Assembly: GCF_000245335.1 (NCBI RefSeq)
Contig: NZ_JH600286.1
Coordinates: 372,001 to 436,000, forward strand
DNA length: 64,000 nucleotides
Direction of reading: 5' to 3'
Source: Bacillus mojavensis RO-H-1 = KCTC 3706
Lineage (GTDB): Bacteria; Bacillota; Bacilli; Bacillales; Bacillaceae
The notes under the pieces: generated by a model
The model's database searches: none
What the model was told of the DNA's origin: nothing
The model's input: the letters and a program-made list of their open reading frames with translations, nothing else
Translations under genes and position numbers: made by a program
Part shown: positions 27,656 through 36,200 of the stretch, piece by piece
How the letters are laid out: the number at the start of each line of letters is the position of its first letter
Numbering within the stretch: position 1 is the first letter of the stretch

Positions 27656-28241
27656 GATTAGATACCCGTTTCCGTTTCTTTTTCAGTTCCTTTCCCAGCG
27701 CCATTCCGTTTAAGACGCCCATATATGCGAGAGAATCGCTGACAGCTTTTCCGAGAAGTCCGGCTAGAACCGCACCTGAAACGAGACGGATCACAAGCAT
27801 AATGAGCAGGTAGCCTGGTGAATACGCCGCATAACCGGAAACAAAGAGATCATAAATAAAGCTGGCCACCGAAGACCCCATACCCGCCAGAAGCAGCACA
27901 GGAAGGGAATATGCTTTCCAGCGTGTCGCAAGAAATACTGCTTCCGCTCCGAGACCTTGAACAACGCCGATCACGATAACCATCGGGCCTGAAGGATTTC
28001 CCAGCAAACATTCAACGAGAGCTGCGATGACTTCAGATACAAGGGCAGCCCCCGGTTTGCGAATGATGTACGCAGCAATCACCGACACGATAAACCAAAT
28101 GCCGTATATCGGTTCATAAGCGATGGGCCCGAACATCCCTGCAAGTACGTTTCCAAAATGAGTGAATACTAAATAAACAATGGCAAAAACAATACTGATT
28201 ACAGACATGATGACAATTTCTTTTACACTCCAGCTTTTCAT
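27642..28241 (-). CDS. ykoE: ECF transporter substrate-capture (S) subunit YkoE
   Basis: This 199-residue membrane protein has five to six helices. The family-typical N-terminus WSVKEIVIMSVISIVFAIVY, the GPIAYEPIYGIWF loop and the GNPSGPMVIVIGVVQGLGAE segment are present. It is the S component for hydroxymethylpyrimidine or thiamine. It overlaps ykoF by 4 bases and ykoD by about 14. Confidence 0.92.
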   Translation of the reverse strand: MKSWSVKEIVIMSVISIVFAIVYLVFTHFGNVLAGMFGPIAYEPIYGIWFIVSVIAAYIIRKPGAALVSEVIAALVECLLGNPSGPMVIVIGVVQGLGAEAVFLATRWKAYSLPVLLLAGMGSSVASFIYDLFVSGYAAYSPGYLLIMLVIRLVSGAVLAGLLGKAVSDSLAYMGVLNGMALGKELKKKRKRVSNHASL

Positions 28242-28843
28242 TTTATCCCTGCTTTCTGTTTTCTTGATGGACTGTTTGCCGAGAAGTTCACGGTCATTGT
28301 GACGTGTGTTGTTTGCTGATTTGCCATGCGGAAAGCGGCTTCCAGCGTTCGGAACACGTCGTGTGCATCTCCGTCTAGCTCACTTGCGTAATGAACACCC
28401 TGTACAAAGGTGCCGTCAGCCTTAGCGATTTCAACAGCTTTCATGATGATGTCCATATAATCCGGCTCATTCATCGGATAAAGTGCAAATTGGCATGGAG
28501 CCTCTGCTTTCAGGGTATGGACAAATTCTTCGTTGACACGCTTTTCATCTGCTGTCAGAAATGTATCTCCTTGTGTATCGCCGGGGCAGCCGATGGAAAA
28601 CGTCCCGTTCATAACGATGTGTTTTTCGCTATTTGCTGCATAAAGGTAGATGGCTTTGGCGGCGTCGAATACATGCTCGATCGATCCGCGCAAAACTGTG
28701 CTGATATGATCGGTTTTTGTCCAAACCTTTGACGTATCGTTTTTTTTCAGCGCAGACTTGATCACACTGATAAAATCATCCGTCATTGGGTATAAAGAGA
28801 ACCGAAAACCGGCGATTCTGCTTGTACCGCATAAGTTGTCCAT
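28238..28843 (-). CDS. ykoF: Thiamine/HMP-binding protein YkoF
   Basis: This 201-residue protein carries two tandem ferredoxin-like (thiamine-binding, MTH1187/YkoF) repeats. They start near GFRFSLYPMTDDFISVIKSA and CQFALYPMNEPDYMDIIMKA. It binds thiamine or its pyrimidine moiety in the cytoplasm. The ATG at 28843 has an AGGAGGTC ribosome site; longer in-frame readings would run back into the TPP riboswitch region. First gene of ykoFEDC. Confidence 0.92.
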   Translation of the reverse strand: MDNLCGTSRIAGFRFSLYPMTDDFISVIKSALKKNDTSKVWTKTDHISTVLRGSIEHVFDAAKAIYLYAANSEKHIVMNGTFSIGCPGDTQGDTFLTADEKRVNEEFVHTLKAEAPCQFALYPMNEPDYMDIIMKAVEIAKADGTFVQGVHYASELDGDAHDVFRTLEAAFRMANQQTTHVTMTVNFSANSPSRKQKAGIK

Positions 28844-28874
28844 TTCACTGACCTCCTGTTTTTTTGGTAAAATA

Positions 28875-29045
28875 AAAAACTGCATATCCTTAGGGAATAT
28901 GCAGTCATAGATCGAGTAAGCGCACGAAAAAATACACCTTTCGGTCAACCTGCACTTCCCCACGCTGGTATTATCCAGATCGGGTCATAAGGGATCAAAG
29001 AGCGTTTGTTCGCGCTTTATCTCAGCCATAACAGCACCCCTAGTG
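28875..29045 (-). promoter_or_regulatory. TPP riboswitch (THI element) upstream of ykoFEDC
   Basis: On the minus strand the thi-box order is present: AGGGGTGCTG (near 29040), GGCTGAGATAAAG, then GACCCTT-like and ACCCGATCTGGATAATACCA, ending CGTGGGGAAGTGCAGG (near 28950). A terminator ACTGCATATTCC...GGATATGCAGT with T6 (about 28875-28906) follows. TPP should switch the operon off. Confidence 0.96.
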
Positions 29046-29152
29046 CTTTCCGTATACAATTTTTTATTTTGACATCATAATAGATGATAAGAATCATTTT
29101 GTAAACAATGAAATCATTTTTTTCATATAGGAACATGAGAGGATGAGCGGAT

Positions 29153-29839
29153 TTGGAAAAAGGGCACATATTAATTGTGGAAGATGAAGAAAAAATCGCC
29201 AGGGTCCTTCAGCTTGAATTGGAATATGAAGGATACAGCGTGACCATCAAACATAATGGCACTGAAGGGCTTGACGCGGCCGCCGAAGGTTCGTATTCCC
29301 TGCTGTTGCTTGATGTCATGCTGCCTGGGATGAGCGGGCTTGAAGTGCTGCGCCGGCTGAGGAAAACAGATCAAGGAACACCGGTTATTTTATTAACCGC
29401 CCGCGACAGCATTCCAGATAAGGTAACAGGGCTGGACATCGGTGCGAATGACTATGTCACCAAGCCGTTTGAAATTGAAGAATTGCTTGCCAGAATCCGA
29501 GCGGCACTTCGCCAAACCGGAAGCAAAACAGAGGATATCGGCACATTTTTGACATATGACGATTTGCAAGTAAACGAAAAAACACGTGAAGTCAGACGGG
29601 GAGACAAAGAAGTTGAATTAACGCCCCGGGAATTTGATTTGCTCGTCTATATGCTGAAGCATCCGCAACAAGTGCTGACGAGGGAGCAAATTCTCAGCTC
29701 TGTATGGGGGTTTGATTACATCGGTGATACAAATGTCGTCGACGTGTACATAAGGTATATCAGAAAAAAATTGGACTATCCTTACGAAAAACAGCTGATT
29801 CATACCGTGCGCGGAGTCGGCTATACCATTAAGGGGTAA
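29153..29839 (+). CDS. ykoG: Response regulator YkoG (OmpR family)
   Basis: This 228-residue regulator has a receiver domain with phospho-acceptor Asp54 in LLLLDVMLPGMSG and the conserved Lys in NDYVTKPFEIEE. Its winged-helix output domain has VELTPREFDLLVYML and YIRYIRKKLD. The start is TTG. Stop and start of ykoH are adjacent, so the pair forms a two-component operon followed by PepSY genes. Confidence 0.93.
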   Translation: MEKGHILIVEDEEKIARVLQLELEYEGYSVTIKHNGTEGLDAAAEGSYSLLLLDVMLPGMSGLEVLRRLRKTDQGTPVILLTARDSIPDKVTGLDIGANDYVTKPFEIEELLARIRAALRQTGSKTEDIGTFLTYDDLQVNEKTREVRRGDKEVELTPREFDLLVYMLKHPQQVLTREQILSSVWGFDYIGDTNVVDVYIRYIRKKLDYPYEKQLIHTVRGVGYTIKG

Positions 29840-31206
29840 ATGATGAAGCTGAAGACTAAGATTCATCTTTATACATCTATTTGGCTGTTGATTTTATTAA
29901 TGTTGGTCCATACTGCGGTCTATCTCATTTTTTCATCGGCACTCACCTCAAAGGATGCAGCCCGTCTTGCTGATGAAACAGACAATATCGCCGAAGCTCT
30001 TCATACCGCCGAAACACAAGGAGTGGCTTTGCAGGATATGCTGCAGGCGTATCTTCCGGCAAACGGAATGGTACGGATAGTGAATGCGGATCAGAAAGCC
30101 GTTATGACCATCACCAAGGAAAAAGCATATAAAGACTTCCCTCTTACTTTTCACAGTGGAGAGACGACAGACGTGACAAAGCATAAAGGCAAACTGTTTG
30201 CAGCAGCAGCTGTCCCTGTCATTTGGACAGATGGACAAGTCGTATCTCTTCAGCTCGTGGAAAGGCTGGAGCATACAGAAGAAAGTCTTTTTCTGCTAAA
30301 ATTTATTTTAATTGCGGCCAGCGCAGCGGTCTGTATCGCTTCCTTCTTTGCCGGCAGCTTACTCGCCCGCCACATCATCAATCCAATCAGACAATTGGTG
30401 ACAACGATGAAAGACATCCAGAGAGAAAAAGCATTCAAAACAATTTCTCTGGAAGGACAGTCGCACGACGAATTATACCAAATGGGGCTGACTTTTAATG
30501 AGATGGCGAGCATGCTGAAAGAGCACTACGACAAACAGCAGCAATTCGTCCAAGACGCTTCACACGAGCTGAAAACCCCGCTCACCATTATTGAAAGCTA
30601 CAGCAATCTAATGAAACGCTGGGGGGCAAAAAGGCCTGAAGTGCTTGAGGAATCCATTGAAGCCATTCATTCGGAAGCGATCCATATGAAAAAACTGACC
30701 AATCAGCTGCTTACCCTGGCCAAGAGCTATAAAGAACTGGAGCTTGATCTGAAAACGGTTGACCTGATCGAAATGTCGCGCGCCGTCATACAAACACTCC
30801 AGCCGGTTTATAAACGCGACATTTTTCTTGAGACGGGCAAAGAGCATTTGCTCGTAACGGCAGATGAAGAACGCATAAAGCAGCTGCTGACGATTTTGCT
30901 TGATAATGCCATAAAGTATAGTGACAAGGGCATTGTGATTTCCGCAGGAACCAAAAACAGCCGGCCGTTTTTGTCTGTAAGGGATGAAGGAATCGGCATA
31001 CCTGAGGAGCATCTCCCGCACCTGTTTGAACGTTTTACCGGGCGGATGAGGCGCGTAACCGCAAAACAGGGGGAACGGGTTTAGGTCTATCCATTGCCAA
31101 ACATATTGCCGATGAGCATGGCATTGACCTGTCTGTAAAAAGCAAACCGGGTCAGGGAACAAATGTCACAATGCAATTTAGAGAACAGAATGGGGGAGCG
31201 CTATGA
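29840..31206 (+). pseudogene. ykoH: Sensor histidine kinase YkoH, frameshifted as written
   Basis: The membrane sensor kinase has two helices (about residues 11-33 and 153-175), an extracytoplasmic domain between them and a HAMP linker. The phospho-acceptor His lies in QDASHELKTPLTIIESY, and the ATPase domain has ILLDNAIKYSDKG and VRDEGIGIPEEHL. As written it stops at 31084. Adding one T to TTTT at 31033-31036 restores ERFYRADEARNRKTGGTGLGL and ends at TGA 31204-31206, overlapping the ykoI start (ATGA). Without repair, the ATP-lid GTGLGL motif would be lost. Repaired length is 455. Confidence 0.92.
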
Positions 31207-31884
31207 CAAAACGAATGAAAACAGGAGCTGCGGCGGCGGCAGCCGTTTTAGCCATTGTCATCTGCGCGGTTCTTATCATTCAGCAGACCCATGAGGACGT
31301 GCTGTCAAAGGAGGCAGTCAATAAAAAAAGTAGAAGCCTCCTATGAAGGCGACATCACAAAAGTGACGCGATCCAATGATAAAAAAACGTATGATATGAC
31401 TCTGGAAAATCCAAAAGGAATTTATTTTCTGAAAGCTGATGCTAAATCGGGTGACATATTGTCAATGAACAGAGTGAAAGAGACGAACACATCTGACATG
31501 ACAGAAAAAGAAGCTGAGCAGCTTGCTCTGATGCGGGTGCCGGGCACCGTCAAAAAACACACGCGAAAACATGGAGTTGCGTCGTATACCATTCAAAAAA
31601 ATAATGGGGAAACATACGAAGTGAAGGTAGATATGAAGACAAAAGCGGTGGTGTCCGCTGATAAAATCAGCAGCAAAGACAAACAAAAGACAACAATTTC
31701 GGAAAAAGAGGCAAAAGCCATTGCAGAGCGTGAAGCTGGAGGAAAAGCAGATGACGCCGATTTGGAAGAAAGCGAAGGCACTCTCCTGTTTGAAGTAGAT
31801 GTTGATCTCCCGAATGACAAGGAAGCTACAGTGAAAATAAACGCCTATACCGGCAAAGTTTCTAATATTATCTATGAAGACTAA
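31203..31884 (+). pseudogene. ykoI: PepSY-domain membrane protein YkoI, frameshifted as written
   Basis: The N-terminal anchor (ATG at 31203, RMKTGAAAAAAVLAIVICAV) runs to KEAVN, where a 7-A run (31323-31329) shifts it into a stop. Removing one A gives KEAVNKKVEASYEGDITKV and continues through two PepSY repeats (SDMTEKEAEQLALMRVPGTV and TISEKEAKAIAEREAGGKAD) to 31884. It probably hangs outside the membrane and works with YkoGH. The ATGA overlap with repaired ykoH supports a single operon. Confidence 0.88.
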
Positions 31885-31977
31885 TGGTTTTCTCATCAAA
31901 TTCTCATCTTTCTCTCGTTTTCCTTTCATGTTGAGTGTGTAAACTGAACTCATAACAAAACAAGGGAGGAATCACAT

Positions 31978-32490
31978 ATGCTGAAGAAAAGATGGATGAT
32001 AGGCATATTAGCAGGTTGTTTAGCGGCCGGAGGATTCAGCTACAACGCGCTTGCGAAAGAAAATAATGAACCTACACAGTCTGTTTCTGGAACTGTCGGA
32101 CTTACTGAACAAGAAGCGGAGTCCATTGCCAAAACAGTTGTTGACGGAACAGTGGATGACATCGACAGAGACATCTATAACGGCAAAGAAGCCTATGAAG
32201 TTGAAATTGAAAAAGACGGCGAAGATTATGATGTTTATGTGGATATTAAGACCAAACAAGCTCTCAATGACCCGTTAAAAGAGAAAAAAGAGCAAGTTGT
32301 TTTGACAAAAGAAGAAGCAGAGCAGATTGCTCTAAAGCAAACAGCTGGAACCGTCACAGAAAGCAAGCTGGATGAAGACGATGGTGCGTACATCTACGAA
32401 ATTGAGGTTCAAACGAAACGAGGGACTGAAGCAGAATTTGACATCTCTGCAAAGGACGGACGTATAATTAAACAGGAATTAGACGACTAA
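31978..32490 (+). CDS. ykoJ: Secreted or anchored PepSY protein YkoJ
   Basis: This 170-residue protein starts with a signal sequence (MLKKRWMIGILAGCLAAGGF; a cleavage site such as ALAKE near 26 is plausible). Two PepSY repeats follow: VGLTEQEAESIAKTVVDGTV and VVLTKEEAEQIALKQTAGTV, the second ending EFDISAKDGRIIKQE. It is about 90 bases from ykoI with its own ribosome site (AAGGGAGGAATC) and a strong terminator. PepSY proteins often inhibit proteases or act with sensor kinases; the specific partner is unknown. Confidence 0.87.
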   Translation: MLKKRWMIGILAGCLAAGGFSYNALAKENNEPTQSVSGTVGLTEQEAESIAKTVVDGTVDDIDRDIYNGKEAYEVEIEKDGEDYDVYVDIKTKQALNDPLKEKKEQVVLTKEEAEQIALKQTAGTVTESKLDEDDGAYIYEIEVQTKRGTEAEFDISAKDGRIIKQELDD

Positions 32491-32513
32491 CCCCGCACAC
32501 GCGGGGTTTTTTT
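32491..32513 (+). terminator. Terminator after ykoJ
   Basis: CCCCGC-ACAC-GCGGGG is followed by T7. Confidence 0.9.
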
Positions 32514-32566
32514 CATGATAACGAACGGTTTTTTGGAGAATCTAATGAGTAAAGGAGGCGAAGCGC

Positions 32567-32704
32567 ATGGAAAAGAAAGAAGAACAATACATCAATCAGG
32601 CTGAGTATGTTCCACATCCGACGAAGGAAGGGGAGTACGCCTTATTTCTTCATGAAACCTATCATTTGCTTTCTGAAGATGATGAAACGCAAACAACAGA
32701 ATAA
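32567..32704 (+). CDS. ykzD: Small acidic protein YkzD
   Basis: This 45-residue protein (MEKKEEQYINQAEYVPHPTK at the N-terminus, ending DDETQTTE) sits behind an AAAGGAGGCG ribosome site six bases from the ATG. It is acidic and has no membrane segment. A small hairpin (AAGGGC/GCCCTT) with T-rich tail directly overlaps its stop. Position and length match a small 168 gene I recall as ykzD; function unknown. Confidence 0.75.
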   Translation: MEKKEEQYINQAEYVPHPTKEGEYALFLHETYHLLSEDDETQTTE

Positions 32705-32727
32705 GGGCTTATGGCCCTTATTTTATT
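32703..32727 (+). terminator. Probable terminator after ykzD
   Basis: AAGGGC-TTATG-GCCCTT is followed by ATTTTATTT, an imperfect T tract. Confidence 0.6.
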
Positions 32728-32767
32728 TCTTCTGAAGAGGTGTAAACGCATTAATAACTTTTTTAAG

Positions 32768-32796
32768 TTGACATAGCTTGTTTTTTTCTGTAATCT
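32768..32796 (+). promoter_or_regulatory. Promoter of the M-box-mgtE transcript
   Basis: TTGACA (32768-32773) and a TAATCT-type -10 at 32791-32796 are separated by 17 bases; TGTAAT two bases earlier is an alternative. Confidence 0.65.
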
Positions 32797-32817
32797 CAGT
32801 GTGTCAATTCAATTACG

Positions 32818-33035
32818 AACTTCGTTAGGTGAGGCTCCTGTATGGAGATACGCTGCTGCCCAAAAATGTCCAAAGACGCCAATGGGTCAACAGAAATCAT
32901 CGACATAAGGTGATTTTTAACGCAGCTGGATATTGCTCCTATGCCATACAGTGCTAAAGCTCTACGATTGAAGGCGCCCGCACGCTTTTTTTTGCCGTGC
33001 TTCTTTCCCCTTCAATCCAGAAGGCTTTTTTTATG
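32818..33035 (+). promoter_or_regulatory. M-box (Mg2+-sensing ykoK leader) with terminator region
   Basis: Conserved M-box blocks are CGTTAGGTGAGGCTCCTGTA (32823 on), GCTGCTGCCC, the AATGGGTCAACAG region (32881 on), TTTTTAACGCAGCTGG, and TGCTCCTATGCCATACAGTG (32933 on). The expression platform has pairing GATTGAAGG with CCTTCAATC (about 32967 and 33009) and a T-rich AAGGCTTTTTTTATG. High Mg2+ should stop transcription before mgtE. Confidence 0.94.
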
Positions 33036-33074
33036 CCTTGAAAACAAATGCTGAACAAAAAGGAGGTGCGGAGT

Positions 33075-33197
33075 ATGGATTCTCCCCATTCGAGTCAATC
33101 TGAAGAAGTACCCATATACTATGACAGCGAGACAATTGATCACACGATGAGGAGACGATTTGCCGCACCTTCTGGCGAGGCCGGCACGTCTCCGTAG
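33075..33197 (+). CDS. 40-residue ORF between M-box and mgtE
   Basis: An ATG six bases behind a strong AAAAAGGAGGTG ribosome site opens a 40-codon frame (starts MDSPHSSQSEEVPIYYDSET, ends FAAPSGEAGTSP). It stops 17 bases before the mgtE ATG. The first half is acidic and the second basic, with no membrane segment. It lies after the Mg2+ riboswitch terminator and would be made only when mgtE is. It may be a real small protein or a leader peptide coupled to mgtE translation. Confidence 0.55.
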   Translation: MDSPHSSQSEEVPIYYDSETIDHTMRRRFAAPSGEAGTSP

Positions 33198-33214
33198 AGG
33201 AGGTACGAGTCCCA

Positions 33215-34570
33215 ATGGTTCAAAACATGACCTATGACGAACTCATTTTACGCATCATTATATTATTGCGAGACGGAAAAATCAGGGATTTCAGAAGTGT
33301 TATTGATGAGCTTCAGCCCTATGATATAGCGTTTATTTTTAAAGAAATGCCGGAAAAACACCGTGCCCGCTATTTATCTTATTTAACTGTTGATGATATT
33401 ACTGATATGATCGGCGAACTGGAACGGGAATTTCAGTTAGCCGTCTTAAATAAAGTCGGAAAAACAAAAGCAACACTCGCGATGAACAAAATGGACAACG
33501 ATGACCTCGCTCAATTGCTTGAAGAAATGGATGAAGAACTGAAGGAACAGCTTTTATCCAGCATGGAGGCCTCAGAGTCAAAAGCCGTTCAGCTCCTTAT
33601 GAATTACCCGGCTGATTCAGCGGGGCGCATGATGACCAACCGTTATGTGTGGATTCCTCAGCATTACACGGTAAAAGACGCGGTCGTCAAACTAAAAAGT
33701 TTCGCGGAAATCGCAGAGTCTATCAACTACTTATATGTCATAAATGACAGTAAGCAGCTTGTCGGCGTTCTGTCATATCGCGATTTGATTCTCGGGGAAC
33801 CGGAAGAAAAGGTGCAAGACTTGATGTTTACCCGTGTCATCGCAGCAGACGCGCTTCAAGATCAGGAAGAAGTGGCGCGGCTGATTGAACGTTACGATTT
33901 CTTAGCGATTCCGATCGTGGAAGAAAACAATGTGCTTGTCGGGATCGTGACGGTCGATGATATCATCGATGTCGTTATTCGGGAAGCCGATGAGGATTAC
34001 GAAAAATTCGCCGCTTCAGGTAAAGCCATTACCTTCGATACAAAAGCATATGTTGCAGCATACCGCCGCCTTCCATGGCTGATCCTGCTCTTGTTCATTG
34101 GGCTGATTTCAGGCAGCATCATGAGCTATTTTGAAGATACGCTGAAGCAGGTCGTGGCGCTGGCATTCTTTATGCCGATGGTGTCAGGGATGACAGGGAA
34201 TACAGGAACACAGTCTCTCGCGGTTGTCATCAGAGGTTTATCTAAAGAAGAAATGAATAAAAAAACGATTATGAAACTGATTTTTCGGGAACTCAGAACG
34301 AGTATTTATATCGGTGCGGTCTGCTCTGTCTTAATTACGGTGATCGCCATCATATGGCAGGGGAATGTACTTTTAGGATTTGTTGTCGGCTCTTCACTGC
34401 TGCTGACCTTGATTATCGGCACGATGTCCGGAACAATCATCCCTATTATTCTGCACAGACTGAATGTAGACCCGGCCATTGCGTCAGGCCCGCTCATTAC
34501 GACGCTAAATGATATCTTGTCTTTATTAATTTATTTTGGTATTGCAACTGCATTCATTCACTCATTATAA
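33215..34570 (+). CDS. mgtE: Mg2+ channel/transporter MgtE (YkoK)
   Basis: This 451-residue protein has a cytoplasmic N domain with repeats (MPEKHRARYLSYL; AQLLEEMDEELKEQLL; NYPADSAGRMMTNRY). A CBS pair spans about residues 135-250 (VLSYRDLILGEPE; VGIVTVDDIIDVV). Five C-terminal membrane helices carry the pore motif FFMPMVSGMTGNTGTQSL. It is the main Mg2+ importer, gated by Mg2+ binding to the N and CBS domains and controlled at transcription by the upstream M-box. ATG follows GAGGAGG. The symbol ykoK is a synonym. Confidence 0.95.
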   Translation: MVQNMTYDELILRIIILLRDGKIRDFRSVIDELQPYDIAFIFKEMPEKHRARYLSYLTVDDITDMIGELEREFQLAVLNKVGKTKATLAMNKMDNDDLAQLLEEMDEELKEQLLSSMEASESKAVQLLMNYPADSAGRMMTNRYVWIPQHYTVKDAVVKLKSFAEIAESINYLYVINDSKQLVGVLSYRDLILGEPEEKVQDLMFTRVIAADALQDQEEVARLIERYDFLAIPIVEENNVLVGIVTVDDIIDVVIREADEDYEKFAASGKAITFDTKAYVAAYRRLPWLILLLFIGLISGSIMSYFEDTLKQVVALAFFMPMVSGMTGNTGTQSLAVVIRGLSKEEMNKKTIMKLIFRELRTSIYIGAVCSVLITVIAIIWQGNVLLGFVVGSSLLLTLIIGTMSGTIIPIILHRLNVDPAIASGPLITTLNDILSLLIYFGIATAFIHSL

Positions 34571-34613
34571 ACGATAAAAGTCCGTCTCAGATTGCGAGGC
34601 GGACTTTTATCGT
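34571..34613. terminator. Bidirectional terminator between mgtE and tnrA
   Basis: ACGATAAAAGTCCG/CGGACTTTTATCGT is a 14-pair stem between convergent genes. Confidence 0.9.
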
Positions 34614-34946
34614 TTATCGGTTTTTGTACCTAAAGTGAGCATTAAGCTGCCCCTCCAGCATTTTTTTCCGCACTTGCGGATCGTTTTTTACCATTTGTTC
34701 TTTTTTGCGCATATCTTTTAAAATTTCAGCCGTCTGCACGCCGTCTTCGCGTTTGTTGGCGATATCCATCAGCCGCTCGACATCTGCAAAAGAATATTTT
34801 CTCGTTCCCCTTGAAGAACGCTGCGGATAAATCAGCTTCCGCTCCTCATAATACCTGATCTGTCTTACGGACAATCCTGTCAATTCACTGACAATCCCAA
34901 TTGAAATCACTTTTTTGTCTTTATAAGAATGATCTTCTGTGGTCAT
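34614..34946 (-). CDS. tnrA: Global nitrogen regulator TnrA (MerR family)
   Basis: This 110-residue protein begins [20 protein letters not shown]. Its MerR-type winged helix ([20 protein letters not shown], then [20 protein letters not shown]) binds TGTNA-N7-TNACA sites during nitrogen limitation. The C-terminus ([20 protein letters not shown]) is the region bound by feedback-inhibited glutamine synthetase. The start at 34946 is chosen for its AGGGGTGG ribosome site. A matching TnrA site lies 65 bases upstream. Confidence 0.94.
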   Translation of the reverse strand: MTTEDHSYKDKKVISIGIVSELTGLSVRQIRYYEERKLIYPQRSSRGTRKYSFADVERLMDIANKREDGVQTAEILKDMRKKEQMVKNDPQVRKKMLEGQLNAHFRYKNR

Positions 34947-35010
34947 TTTTCCACCCCTGGATGTCTTTTGATAATAGTATATAAAAAACATAGAGAAAAA
35001 ACCTGACGCT

Positions 35011-35027
35011 TGTTATATTTTCTAACA
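35011..35027. promoter_or_regulatory. TnrA binding site between tnrA and ykzB
   Basis: TGTTA-TATTTTC-TAACA fits the TGTNA-N7-TNACA consensus exactly. It lies between divergent tnrA and ykzB. In B. subtilis this site is used for tnrA autoactivation and affects ykzB-ykoL. Confidence 0.9.
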
Positions 35028-35138
35028 TGAAATAACAGATTTTTGAAAAAATACGGCAGAAAAATTAACAAGAATGATGCGTAACCGATAAGCGCGCTTT
35101 ATCCTATATGTAAAGATTAATGAGGAGGAAGGATAATC

Positions 35139-35294
35139 ATGGAGGAAGAAAAAGCGGTCTCATTGGCAAAGGAAATAATCGAGTTGGATATGAAACGGGA
35201 TGAAATGCTTGAAACGTTTATGCAGCTTGCCGGAGAACATGCTTTTCAGCTTTTAAGATCAGTTCAAAACGGACTTTACCGAAAATCTTCGTAA
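35139..35294 (+). CDS. ykzB: Small protein YkzB
   Basis: This 51-residue acidic, helix-rich protein (MEEEKAVSLAKEIIELDMKR at the N-terminus) lies behind a GAGGAGGAAGG ribosome site. It is upstream of ykoL on the same strand and divergent from tnrA. The TnrA site upstream suggests nitrogen control. Biochemical role unknown. Confidence 0.8.
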   Translation: MEEEKAVSLAKEIIELDMKRDEMLETFMQLAGEHAFQLLRSVQNGLYRKSS

Positions 35295-35381
35295 ACATAA
35301 ATTCTTTACACTAGATTCATACCACGTTCATTTAAAAAGAGTATCTTATGAAAAGGATACCTCAAAATGAAGGAGGACGCT

Positions 35382-35564
35382 ATGAGTAATTTATTGAAAT
35401 CAGCATTAGAAAAAGAACGAAGCCATTATTCAGAAAAACTCTTTCAAATCGGAGTTTATAATAAAGAAGTAATGAACAAAATGACACTTTCTGAATTGCG
35501 AAAGGAATACGCATATTTCTTTCGCAGCATTCCATATCACCAAAAAAATCCTTATACAAAATAA
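35382..35564 (+). CDS. ykoL: Small stress-response protein YkoL
   Basis: This 60-residue basic protein (SNLLKSALEKERSHYSEKLF near the N-terminus; ELRKEYAYFFRS later) starts at the ATG six bases after AGGAGG. The sequence looks like a short Fur-regulated basic protein/YkoL-type helical peptide. It is likely co-transcribed with ykzB and is followed by a terminator. Confidence 0.8.
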   Translation: MSNLLKSALEKERSHYSEKLFQIGVYNKEVMNKMTLSELRKEYAYFFRSIPYHQKNPYTK

Positions 35565-35582
35565 CGTATAAGGATTTTTTTG
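35548..35582 (+). terminator. Terminator after ykoL
   Basis: AATCCTTATAC/GTATAAGGATT is followed by T6 and overlaps the ykoL stop. Confidence 0.85.
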
Positions 35583-35699
35583 TTTCCTGAAAAGGAATTT
35601 CTCGAATTATAGCGAATAAAAATAATAAGGGCATTAAACTCTTATTATATGTAAGGGTTTTCATTATTTTTTTATAAAAATTCTATATACGGGGTAGAT

Positions 35700-36164
35700 A
35701 TGATGAGATTATCGTTTAACGAAGAAGAAGTTGAGCGTGCGATGAATTTGTACAGAGTTTTTGCAAGGGCTTTCAAAAGTGTGTCTGAACACAGCATCCG
35801 TGACAGCAAAGAGCACGGCTTCAATCCCACAGAATTTGCCGTACTGGAACTTTTGTATACGAGAGGCCCGCAAAAATTACAGCAAATTGGGTCGAGACTT
35901 CTGCTTGTAAGCGGAAACGTCACATATGTCATTGACAAGCTAGAAAGAAACGGGTTTTTAGTCAGGGAGCAGGACCCGAAAGATAAACGCTCTGTTTACG
36001 CGCATCTCACCGATAAAGGGAATGAGTATTTGGATAAGATCTATCCAATTCATGCGCTCCGTATAGCGAGAGCGTTTTCAGGCCTTTCGTCTGATGAGCA
36101 GGACCAGCTGATCCTCCTGCTGAAGAAAGCTGGCATCCACAGCCAGCATTTACTGTTTCGTTAG
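35700..36164 (+). CDS. ykoM: MarR-family regulator YkoM
   Basis: This 154-residue winged-helix protein has the MarR core LYTRGPQKLQQIGSRLLLVSG, VTYVIDKLERNGFLVREQDP and wing DKRSVYAHLTDKG. There is no cysteine in the OhrR sensing position, so the ligand is unknown. The start may be the first or second ATG of ATGATG. It is convergent with ykoN. Confidence 0.88.
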   Translation: MMRLSFNEEEVERAMNLYRVFARAFKSVSEHSIRDSKEHGFNPTEFAVLELLYTRGPQKLQQIGSRLLLVSGNVTYVIDKLERNGFLVREQDPKDKRSVYAHLTDKGNEYLDKIYPIHALRIARAFSGLSSDEQDQLILLLKKAGIHSQHLLFR

Positions 36165-36171
36165 CCATTTC

Positions 36172-36200
36172 ACACTCTCTTTCAGGAGAGTGTTTTTTTA
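36172..36200 (+). terminator. Terminator after ykoM
   Basis: ACACTCTC/GAGAGTGT is followed by T7. Confidence 0.8.
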
